Positions 36,201 to 45,239 of a DNA stretch of 64,000 nucleotides are shown one piece after another. Under the pieces are notes generated by a model. It saw nothing but the letters and a program-made list of their open reading frames with translations. It searched no databases and had not been told where the DNA came from. The stretch spans positions 9,605,431 to 9,669,430 of the forward strand of contig NC_088322.1 in NCBI RefSeq assembly GCF_910592395.1, in the 5' to 3' direction. The stretch is from Lineus longissimus (lineage: Eukaryota; Nemertea; Pilidiophora; Heteronemertea; Lineidae). Every line of letters starts with the position of its first letter. Within the stretch, counting starts at the first letter, position 1. A program made the position numbers and the translations under genes.

Positions 36201-39200
36201 CCTCTCAATTGCACTCTGGCTACACCCTCTAGGGTGTGCCCAAATTGACTGGTGCCCAAATTACAGTACTTTTAAAATATGCTCAAGTTAAGGTGAAAAT
36301 GAGAAAAAATGAAAGAAATACAGGATTTCACATGTTTAGAGGCTATAACAGTGTAAAAGTATTCTATCTGGCTTCATAATCATATGGAATCATTTTTTAA
36401 AAATACTTTTATGATTTACTCACCTATGAATGGATTTTTCAAGGACACAGGTGTGCCCAAATTCAAAATGAAAAATAGAGGGTGTTAACGAAGTCTGTGC
36501 AATCGAAAGGCCTGACAACTGACAAGCAAAGCTCTCCACCACTTTATAATAGGATGCTACAGAATTTTGTAGTATAACGCAGCAGGAAACTCCCTTAGCG
36601 GACAACTCTCTAATAAGGACAACCTCACTTCTAAGGACACTAGTTTTTGTCTCTAGTTTGTTGCTTCCATTATATTGGCCCTCTCTTATCCAGACATCGC
36701 TTCAAGGACAGTACTTGTCAGTCCCAATGGTGTCCTGAGGAGAGAGGTGCTACTGTACAGTTCTACTCTGAGAGGAAAACGTCGGCCTAAAATTGGAAAT
36801 TTGACATCCCTGGGAATTGACACCGATTTGTGTCCCAGGCACCAGCGATTTAAATCACAGGCAGCAACGATTTAAAGCGTTTGTTTGCGGGATGCTTAAG
36901 ATACACTTACTTTGGCAAGTTTACTACATTCGTCCAGCTTGCTCAGAGAAGCTTGATAAAAGGCCAGTCGCTCTCCCCACTTCTGTTGTTCCTCTGCCTG
37001 GTTGCCCATGTACAGACACGTCACACATTCATAATACTTCGACTTCAGTTCCATTCTCTTTTTCCAGTCCTGAAACAAATCAAACATATGAATTGGTTTT
37101 ATAAGGAGCAGGCTCTGGTATAGTGGCAAGTATAGAGGAGCACCCCCCTTTAGAATATTTTCGCAATTACCAACCTTGGACTTCCCCCTCTCAAGGTTCT
37201 GATTTTGTAATGGTTTTCAATCAGGGGCACCCCTCTTAAAACTCACTGCACCCCTCGTAAATTCCCACAAATGTCTTCAATGAAAAATCACCCTTTTCAC
37301 CCCACCTTTAGAAAATCCTAGGGAGATTACTGAGTGGAGTCTCATGGAACAATACTGTCCCCTTGGAACATCCTGCTAAAGTTCTCCTCACAGTAAAGGC
37401 AAGCCGAGTAGTCAGCCCATTCCTTACCTTTGCTTTTTTTATGGCCCCTAGAAAAGGCTCGATATTTTTCAGCGCTTGTCTGTAATACTCGACAATCTGG
37501 GCGGCAACTTTAGCAGTAATTGTGCTCTTTCTGTTATCCGTCATTGACTTCTCGAGGATACATTCCTGAGCTTGCGCCAGCATGAGATTAACCTGAAAGG
37601 TCAGTAGCTCGTGGTCCATATCTTGGCTCCAAGATGGCGGGAACGAGTCGTGAAGATGCTGTAAGGCCCACGCAGCGCATTGGAAGTGCGTGCACGAAAT
37701 CTTCATGCCCTGATGAAAGACAAAGGAAATCAATAAATTGTGAATCAGACCTTCTAACCAGTTAAGTTTAGTACACCACGCACTGCTTGAAAAAAAGTTT
37801 GGAAGCAACTTACCTCTGCAGACTGCCTTGTATCACTGGCACCTAAGACTGAGTGCAGTGCACCGATGTTGTATAGAATACACGCCTGTTCAAAGCCCAC
37901 ATCTTTTTGGGTATAAGCGACACCAGTGTGGGCATCTTCCCTGAAAAAGTATGAAGTTTATTCATGTAAGCCTCTTCAGCAGTTTTCCTGTGCTACTAGG
38001 GTTTGGTGCAGATGGATTTCTTGACAATATTGGTCTCATGACTCTATCGCTGCTCGGAATAGTGAGAGGGGTCCGGGACACGGCAAGGAAGTGCCGATTT
38101 TATGTCTCATTTGATGAAAGACAAAACTACGTCGGGTTAGGTGCACTTGCTCAAGGACGAGAAGACATATCAGCAGTGGACCAGGGAGAAGGGTCCATCT
38201 GAAACTTAAGTCTGCTAGTAGGATGGATGGGGCCTTTTTTTGGCCCAGACATAGGGACCAGGTACAAGGAACGCCAGTTTTATGTCTCATTTAAAGACAA
38301 AGCAATATGGGGTTAGGTCGGCTGGCTCAAAGACATGAAGACAATCTAGCAGTGACCCTTCTTCGAGTCACACTCAAACCTCCTGATTATGAACCTGGCA
38401 CTCCGACTACTTCTCTGACTTCAAATGATAAGTGTTGTCTTACCAAGTAAATGATATCGTCAACTCATCGCTGTCAGTGAGAGGGAAGCGATTCTGGAGA
38501 AAACACAGCTGGGAGTAATATTTTTTGAGTAGACTGCATCCAATGAAATCAGTGGAGACTTTACAGGCAGACTGAAAAGATACAATGTACGATTTGAGAA
38601 AATTTCAAACAACTGAAAATTAAGTTATACAATACAATCACATAACACTATCAATAGTAGGCCTACACATTTTACAATGTAGAATCAGCAGCAACCTCGC
38701 CGAGAATATCCCACCTCTCCGAGTCAAGGCAAACCACCTCTCTAAGCAAATCCAACCACAAACTGAAGACCACCTCTAAACAAGACCACCTCTAAACAAA
38801 GTAGGACTAGGATTCAGAGTTATGATGTCCAAGTACAATTTCTTCATTTTTCTGTAGGGGCCTACTTACCGCTCTGAGTTGATCAAAGTCCGCACATTCT
38901 TTGCTGTAGTTGGCTGGATCTTCATGATACTTCTGGGTTATGTACTGCAAAAAAATAATTGTTAAAGATCCCAATACATATAGAAATACAACAGAACCTC
39001 TCCAGTCTCACTCTCAGACCTGTTCTAATCTGAGTGTGCGCATTGCCATCCCAACCACCATTGCCATTGGATTTGTTTTGGTGCCGATTCGTCTTCTAGG
39101 AAAACTGCCTATTTCTTGCTCCCTCTTCAACCTGAACCCTCTTTACAATGATTTGACCCCTTACCGACACTTGATTCAGTGGTGTAGGCTAGGCCCCCAC

Positions 39201-39484
39201 GACAAGTAAGTACGTAGGCCCCTACGAGTACGACATGCGAAGTAAGAGAAAAATACACTACAAAATGTACACAAAAATCTAGGTAAGTGTCAAAAAAGTC
39301 CAACCTTCTTTCACTGTTCTCAACGCAACCCAGTCGGGAATGGGCGAATATATGGCTTCGAAATATGGTGTATATACTGATAAAGTAATCAGGTTACCTT
39401 TTTTAGGATTGGACTGAAATCGGTGCTTTTGGGGCTGGTTTTAAGATCAAAACTCAGCATCGGCATTCGAGGGACAGCCTCCAT
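24290..39484 (-). CDS. PTPN23: PTPN23/HD-PTP-like Bro1 pseudophosphatase, 21 exons, 2183 aa
   Basis: HD-PTP works with ESCRT-0, -I and -III in sorting ubiquitinated receptors at endosomes. Minus-strand exons: 39484-39398, 38944-38870, 38571-38444, 37940-37814, 37709-37428, 37069-36911, 36135-36077, 35491-35412, 34976-34796, 33923-33784, 33513-33217, 32933-32773, 31773-31622, 31479-28311, 27967-27871, 27689-27625, 27265-27128, 26938-26754, 26472-26368, 25715-25516 and 24954-24290. Every junction is GT-AG and in phase. The start MEAVPRMPM is identical to the human N-terminus. The Bro1 domain (about 1-390) is followed by a V-shaped coiled-coil domain (about 390-700), a TSG101-type PSAP at 714-717, a huge Gln/Pro-rich region, a PTP domain (about 1700-1960) and a Ser-rich tail ending near SLDPLWT. 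The signature HCGSGVCRTG has C1895, but WPD is WPL and other catalytic residues differ. Human PTPN23 is 1636 aa; the extra length is mostly exon 14. Confidence 0.96.
24985..25255 (+). mobile_element. 3' end of a CR1/L2-like LINE
   Basis: The plus strand encodes a typical non-LTR reverse transcriptase tail ([15 protein letters not shown], then [18 protein letters not shown], stop at 25163-25165). A short 3' tail follows, with AGCGCTTTATAAATTTAAC and (ATT)n. It is 5'-truncated, antisense to PTPN23, and ends about 30 bp from the exon 21 acceptor. Confidence 0.75.
25713..26005 (-). repeat. 32-bp tandem array of 3' splice-site modules
   Basis: Nine full 32-bp units run from 25713 to 26000, plus GAGCT at 26001-26005. 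In the sense of PTPN23 each unit reads a branch-like CTCTAAC or CTCAAAC, then TGTTCTTTCTTTCAG, then CTC. The unit next to the gene supplies the real acceptor of exon 20 (AG at 25717-25716), and its first three exon bases CTC are part of the unit. One unit has a changed tract (AAATACAG on the plus strand). The other eight are potential decoy acceptors in intron 19. Confidence 0.9.
26585..26656 (-). mobile_element. tRNA-like sequence, probably a SINE head or pseudo-tRNA
   Basis: On the minus strand TAGCTCAGTCATTAGAG resembles a tRNA D-arm/A box and GGCTTCGAATCCC resembles a T-arm/B box, with correct order and spacing. The acceptor and T stems pair poorly, so a working tRNA is doubtful. It lies in PTPN23 intron 18. 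Confidence 0.5.
27342..27535. mobile_element. 194-bp TTAA-flanked MITE in PTPN23 intron 16
   Basis: TTAA at 27338-27341 and 27536-27539. The left end CAGGGGACTATAGG pairs with the right end CCTATAGTGTCCCA (reverse complement TGGGACACTATAGG). No coding capacity. Confidence 0.75.
28311..31479 (-). other. PTPN23 exon 14, 3169-bp Gln/Pro-rich coding exon
   Basis: This exon encodes residues 643-1699: the end of the coiled-coil region, PSAP at 714-717, and about 950 residues rich in Q, P, G and S. A short 30-bp coding repeat at about 29150-29280 gives repeats of the GQGQIPPV type. Before the PTP domain there is a charged helical segment ([18 protein letters not shown]). Long open frames on the plus strand here are shadows of the repetitive codons. 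Confidence 0.9.
31971..32752. mobile_element. CTCTATTAAGG MITE split by a later insertion
   Basis: The left part (31971-32153) begins GTACAGTGAAACCTCAACTT and carries CCCAAACTGGTC and TTTGACCTCTGTAATC. The missing right end, TTAATAGAGAGGTTTTACTG, resumes at 32729-32748 after a 575-bp insert. It lies in PTPN23 intron 12. Confidence 0.85.
32154..32728. mobile_element. TTAA-flanked element nested in older MITE
   Basis: TTAA at 32150-32153 and 32729-32732. The ends AGGCCACGACTCC and (reverse complement) AGGCCATAACTCC match at 11 of 13. The host element consensus has only one TTAA here, so one copy is the target duplication. No open frame of note. Confidence 0.9.
33978..34485 (+). repeat. Satellite-bearing element, forward copy (PTPN23 intron 9)
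   Basis: A 22-bp unit (GATAAGCATCGGGATTACAA plus two bases) is repeated about 20 times. It is flanked on the left by unique sequence (TTGAATGTTTTGTAA, GGTTGTTTTGCAGCC) and on the right by AAAAATGTTGATCATTGG. The same parts occur inverted at 35673-36072. Confidence 0.9.
35673..36072 (-). repeat. Satellite-bearing element, inverted copy (PTPN23 intron 7)
   Basis: Reverse complement of the element at 33978-34485, with both unique flanks kept. Internal units are fewer and of the type TCATCTCAATTCTTATCATT. The copy starts directly after the exon 7 donor (GTGAGT at 36076-36071). Confidence 0.9.
36580..36760. mobile_element. CTCTATTAAGG MITE, complete copy
   Basis: It starts near AACTCCCTTAGCGGACAAC and ends GAGAGAGGTGCTACTGTAC. 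It has the shared interior (GTTGCTTCCATTATATTGG, TGTCAGTCCCAATGGTG) and lies in PTPN23 intron 6. Confidence 0.8.
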
Positions 39485-39897
39485 TTTGGACTTTTTGTAG
39501 TTCAACTATCAGCGACACCTGGCAGGTTAATTTAGCGAATGACGTCGCCGCACGTGATGATGACTAAAAATAGATTAGTTCTATTAAAGGGGGTCTCGAC
39601 TCATTGAAATGAACATCGCAGGAAAACCCCACCCTATAAGCGGATACATTTCAATGCGGTTTGCATTTCATCATGACAGCATGAGCTGCCAGATGAGATG
39701 CAAATGTTATGATATTCATTCTAACTGCTATACATCTATTCAACAGATGGGGGCGTGTTTAATCATTCATTTTATTCATTTATTCAACCAGAATCAATGG
39801 ATCATTGAGCAGACGTCGGCTTACCATGACCGAGTGCACATGTGCTGTCTGCGCGCGGCAAAGGAGGACAGTGAGGACAGTCTGCTAACATATCAAC
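39485..39897. promoter_or_regulatory. Short bidirectional promoter region
   Basis: Only 413 bp separate the PTPN23 and aminotransferase start codons. It contains a CRE-like TGACGTCG at 39540-39547 and an E-box CACGTG at 39551-39556, four bases apart. No clear TATA box. Confidence 0.55.
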
Positions 39898-42800
39898 ATG
39901 GACGACGCAGAGATTGTTCCGCACAGCTGTCTCTATCTTGGTGAGTGAAATATTTTACAATTCTCTCTGCTGCCGAGTACAGTAGGCTACAGCTCATCAA
40001 AATCAATATTACCCGTATGTTACCCTGGTAAGACCAGTTTAACTCTTTTACCGGTGTTTTCTGATTATGACAATATGCGACAACTTTCGCGTTGTGACAC
40101 GTTACGCTTGGGGGACGTCAGCATAGGCCATTGCTTGAATTGATATCAAAGGGCCTATTCGTTGTGATATGGTTTATCCATGTCGAGGATACAATATCAG
40201 CCAAATTGTTCAGGAGAAGCAGTGTAGGAGGCATAGCAAGAATAAAAGGTACAATGTTGTCCCGAAACTTAGAGGCGGCGGGGAGAGGGAGCGGGAGAGA
40301 TATTGTCGGCCAGGAGGTACCATGTCAAGTCGCGACGGTGCTTGGCCAGCTTTTCAGTATTCCAGCCCGAGGTTTGACAAAACACGCACCAGCGCGACCA
40401 CGATAACCCGTCGTGGCCAAATGGATACGCATGCCTTTCAAGGCCTGATTCCACCTCAGCGGTTTACCATCGTGGTTTTCCTGCTTTCACAGGTTTTGGG
40501 GCCCATTTCCCACTGCTGAGCCTGTCGAAATTAACCCAACGCCTGTGAAAGCCGCGCAGTTATTTAACAGTCATAGTCCACCTAAGATTCAATTCCTTTT
40601 GAACTCATTGGTGACAAAATGTCGAGAGGCGATGCTTCATTGAAAACCCCTGAGAATGCGAGGCTGCGCGGTTTCCCGCTGTAAGTGGATACTTCGCTTA
40701 CCCATATGCTATAATGACCAATGGTTTGACATGACAAGTGGTAAATAAAATTGACATTACAATATCCGATAGCCATTCATGTCGTGTACTTGATGAATAC
40801 TTATTTAAAATATGACGTGGGTTCCTCATCCTCATGTATACGCATCAGCCCAGGACTAATTTGCATTAAATAATGAGCATATGTTGTATCTCAGTTCAAA
40901 ATGACATGCAACCGGTTGATTTGATCTGGCACATATTATAAATCCGGGGATACACTACAGTCATAGCCAGAAGTAACATCTCTTCTTGAACCAAAGTGTG
41001 CTATTGATAATTTCGCGCAGATCCCGTGTCAATATGCAACTGCTGGATAAAAGCAGCATTTGGGGGCCTGGAAGTTACCAAAAAGTGTGTTTTTGACCGT
41101 GATTTCGGTCGAAAGATTTCAAAGAGTTTCATTTTGCCCCCCTCCCCCAGAGAGCCCCCCCCCCCCCGACATGAAACCAAAATGCTGGTGTACGCCCCAT
41201 CCTGGCAAAAACCAGTGGTTTTCAATGTACTCCGCCTGTCGATAAAAAAGCCTGAATTATTTACCTTGTATTGTTTAGATGCCTCGTGGAAAGACATTCT
41301 CTACGGCCTGCACGCTACGTCTCTTGGTCGGCACGACAGGACCTGGGTGACAGAGGAGCTAAGAGAGCTATGGACCACACCCACCAATCCAAATCACGTT
41401 CTGTCATGTCTTTCAGTCAGATCATCCTTAGACTTATTTCTAAGGTAAGTGAACACTACTTGTGAGAACAGAACGCTTTTATCATTACCCAAAAAAACAA
41501 TTACATGTAATTTCTTTGATTGAATTAACTGGTATCATAAGGAATAAACATGAAGGTTTCACTAAAATTTAGATGTCATTTTAAATGGTCTTGATTGCAA
41601 AGCCATTGGTCAAAGCTCCATGACACTTCGTCTTTAGAGATGCTGGTCTTTTCTGATTGTTGTCAACATGCGCCAAATGACGGGCGCTTTCAGTTAGGTT
41701 CAACTAGCTTGAACAATGTCAACACTAATGATTCCTCTTTGCTAGGGTGAAGAACTTTCCCCATGGTTCAGAAGTCATCATGTCCGCCATCAACATCCCG
41801 TCAATGGTCCAGGTTGTACTTCACCACGGACTCAAACCCGTACCCTGTGACGTCAGTTTGGATACACTCGCCCCAAAAGTGGAATTACTAGAGAGCCTCG
41901 TTACGGATAAATCGGTGGCCATCTTGGTTGCACATATTTACGGAAAACAAACAAATTTGGATCCATGGATTGAAGCGGCAAAGAAACACAAATTGTTATT
42001 TATAGAAGACGCCGCCGAAGCGTTTTGCGGATTAAAGTACGTCGGCCATCCGGACGCGGATTTATCTCTGTTCAGTTTCGGGACTATCAAATTCTACACC
42101 GCATTCGGGGGCGCCATTTGCAAAATCAAGGACCGGAAGTTATACGAAGATATGCTCAAATTACACAACGAGTATCCATTTCAATCCAGTGCTGAATATT
42201 TACAAAAACTGATCAAAATAGTTTTTATATATATAGCGCTAAACTGCCCAAAGTTTTTGGGAACAAGTTATTCCTTTCTTCGGACGTTCGGGATTGAACC
42301 GCCGAAATCAAAAATAGTGTCGCTGCTTCGGGGTTTTCCGGGTGACCTAATTAAGGGCATCCGTTGCCAACCGTCCACAGCATTGCTTTCCGTCCTCTTC
42401 CACAGACTTTCCAGCTTTGATGCCTCCGATTACAACATTGCTCAAGTCAAAGGGGATTACGTCAGCGAGAATCTCCCGAAAGGTGTCACTACTGTCGGCC
42501 ACTTGGCACATGTGCGCAACTTCTGGTTGTTCCCGATCGTCGTGGTAAGATATTTATTTTTCTTCGGATGTAAACACCGCATGTGGACGAAAGTCCGTCC
42601 ATAAAGACAAACATCCGTCCATAACATCTTCCACTTCATGGATGGTTTTCTACCATGAAGGACGGCTTTCCGTCACAGAAGAAAAGACGGACTGAAGAAA
42701 TGTTCCTTTCGACATTGTTTGACGGTAATATTCACTCATTTGTGGGCGAGGTTAAACTCTTTTCTGTCCTCTTTTTGTTTCAAGCACAAGCGCATCGTTT

Positions 42801-43291
42801 TGGTATGACTGAATAAGATCTAGAATCGCTCAATAACAAGAGGGCGTCGTTTAGTTCTTTTCGTTGCAGCCTGTCCATCGATGTCATGCATCGCCTCCAA
42901 TAATAAAAACTAGCCCCCCCCCTTCGATTACGTACACCTGATCTGCAGTATTTACACCCCATTTCGTTTTCAGGAGAACCCGGATGAGATGATGAAGCGT
43001 CTTTGGGCAATGGGCGTCGACGCCTACCGTGGCGCCACCCAACTGAATGTGATAGAATCAACGAATGGTTTTGGTCCGCCCGGAACATCCGGTGACAAGA
43101 AACTCGAACACATGATTACTCATGATCCTTTGGAGGCAAAGTACCTCATAGACCACGTCTTATACCTTCCCGTGAATAAGCATGTGTCCTTTCAACACCT
43201 CGATAGGATTTGTAAGGCTGTGGATTTGGCTCTGAGACAGATGAGAGAGGAAAGAGGACAGGGCCAAGTGAAGATACAGTCGAAACTTTAA
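39898..43291 (+). CDS. DegT/DnrJ/EryC1/StrS-like PLP aminotransferase, 441 aa
   Basis: Exons 39898-39940, 41279-41444, 41746-42544 and 42974-43291 join in phase with GT-AG introns. The fold-type I PLP family signature is clear: EVIMSAINIPSMVQVV, then IEDAAEAFCGLK with D158 to contact the pyridine nitrogen, then LFSFGTIKFYTAFGG with the Schiff-base lysine at K185. Bacterial members aminate keto-sugar nucleotides; the substrate here is unknown. Residues about 225-243 (LIKIVFIYIALNCPKFLG) are hydrophobic, as in a membrane segment. The N-terminal 70 residues (SWKDILYGLHATSL) replace the usual start and are supported by phase only. The first exon (MDDAEIVPHSCLYL) is the least certain part. Introns argue against contamination; the family is mainly bacterial, so old horizontal transfer is possible. 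Confidence 0.85.
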
Positions 43292-43406
43292 CCCACGGCC
43301 TTTGATTGGACAACACTGAGCACAGGGTCGTGAAAGTGCCCCAACTGAGTACATTCGAGGCTCTGTTTTTTTGTCAGTGTCAAATGCTTTTCAACTTTAC
43401 TGATGT

Positions 43407-43412
43407 ATTAAA
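43407..43412 (+). promoter_or_regulatory. Candidate poly(A) signal of aminotransferase
   Basis: ATTAAA 116 bp after the stop codon. Weak evidence only. Confidence 0.25.
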
Positions 43413-43606
43413 GGCAAGGTTTTATACTGTTGATACCAGTTTTAGAAAAATTCGAGTCTCATGGTGTACAGTGGCCCTGCTTATCGGGCTATTTGGTGAC
43501 GGTTCAGCTTTAGTGATTCTCATTCAATGGCCAGTGAGAAAATTGTGCGTCATACTCAATTTTAAATGTGATATTTAAGGTCTTCCATGTCACTGTGAAT
43601 GGTACT

Positions 43607-43690
43607 GCTATTTTGGGGCGGCGTGTGGGCGGCTGGGGGTGCGGGCGGTGGGCGGCGGGCGACGTCGCATGCCCGCTGGGCGGTGTTTGC
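43607..43690 (+). other. G-rich GGGCGG tract
   Basis: Repeated GGCGG, GGGGG and GGGCGG words give many G runs close together, in contrast with the surrounding sequence. It could form G-quadruplexes, but that is inference. Confidence 0.4.
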
Positions 43691-43699
43691 TTTTTGTAT

Positions 43700-44990
43700 C
43701 GGGGTGCATGTGTTATTTGGTACTGGATTGATATCACAGGCAGTCTGGTGTAGCCTTTACACACACACGTTGCCTGTACATCCATCGAGAAAATCTGAAC
43801 CTTTCACTCCGTATCTGAAGTACTGACGTGTGACAGGTGCCACGCCCGTCAAGTGTCTCTCGAAACACGTGCCGCAGAAACCTGGCCTACAACTTGTAAT
43901 AGACATAGGCATACATATGCAGTACGGGTGTATATCCACAACCATGCGTTATTTATCTAAAGTCAAATTGCAGCCTCCGGTACTGGCTTGAAAAAATTAC
44001 CTAGGCTACCGCTATAAGTATACACAACTGTGTGGCAACATTAAATGAGACTAAAACGATCGATTTTGATCGGAGTTGTGCGGATGGGGTTTCCTGGCGA
44101 GGTCTGACGAACAACGCCGACAAATCGGCGCGGGGAGCGAGAAGTAGCCTACGACTACACTCTGGACGCAGTGGGACGGCCTCTTCCCTCGCTAAGGAGA
44201 TCCAATTAGGATGACGCAATGGACTGCCCGCGGGAGTCTACCGACGTCGAGCAGACCCAAGAATAACCGCAATGTCCAATTTCGATTCGATTTTTTTGGC
44301 GTCTGTGACTTGATCTGCTTTCATTGCAGCTGTGGTCTATCAATGAGTCTGCGGTATGTATGCACGCGATCGAACAGTGGTACTTTAGAGAGGTTTCAAA
44401 TTTGATGGATTGGATTTTTGAATGAAAAATAACAACGTCAATGGGCGATCATAATATGCACGGGCGGAACGATGTTGTATTTTAGCTATGAATAAAATGT
44501 ACATGCATGCATCTACTTACATGCATTCTAAGTGATTTTATCAGGCCAGTTAAAATACTGTAATTTTTATTGAAGGACTCGCCAGATCGATTATCGGTTC
44601 AATCTGTAATGAAAAACATATTGCAAAAACAACTTTTGAGAGAATTAAATGATGAATGGGGAATAGGAACATTAGGTACATGTGTTTTTACTGCATGGAA
44701 CAGGTTATGGTGATAAAATATGACATTAAAAAAAAATGTCCGTTTACAAATTGAAATTGACAAAGAGGTTCTGGAATCACAGATGTGAGAAATTCGTACA
44801 TTACACAAATTAGGTCATTATTGATTACACAGTGTAATATTTTGCAATGTTATTTTTGCTTGGATGTAGAGTTGGCCTGTTCCATCCTCACTCAGCAAGC
44901 CGAGTAATGCGACCGTTGAGAGTCGAGACGGCCGTTTACAGTACAGCAATATGAATAAGCTGACCCGTAGATTATGTGTTATATTAAGGA
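43700..44990. other. Gene-free stretch
   Basis: No supported exon, RNA or element. Confidence 0.35.
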
Positions 44991-44992
44991 GT

Positions 44993-45132
44993 TTTAGCAA
45001 AGCACTCGAAACGTCCACGTGATGGCCTTGCGTGATGGCCTATCCCATTGTTCGACATCGTGAACAGGAGCTCGAACAATGGGATAGGCGTTCGCGTTTG
45101 CGTTTCGGGGGCTGTGCGAAAACCCACTCTTG
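44993..45132. mobile_element. Foldback element, copy 1
   Basis: CCTATCCCATTGTTCGA at 45050-45066 is perfectly inverted as TCGAACAATGGGATAGG 16 bases later. The outer parts (TTTTAGCAAAGC, CGAAACG against CGTTTCGGGGGCTGTGCG) extend the inverted repeat imperfectly. It closely resembles 50846-50990. Confidence 0.8.
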
Positions 45133-45239
45133 CCGACGGACAGCCCGTTCGGTAAAAATCTCCATGAAACGCACGTTTTTCGGGGGGGGGGGGCAACCCC
45201 TTAGCCCCGGCTCTAAAAGTGGAGGTCTTAGTTTGTGAC

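Noticed and set aside
39586-39610. Left end of another TTAA MITE (TTAAAGGGGGTCTC)
   Set aside because: I could not find a matching inverted right end with a second TTAA.
40131-40519. Arg-rich frames in intron 1 of the aminotransferase as an extra exon
   Set aside because: Exon 1 joins exon 2 directly in phase, and these frames show no similarity to the family.
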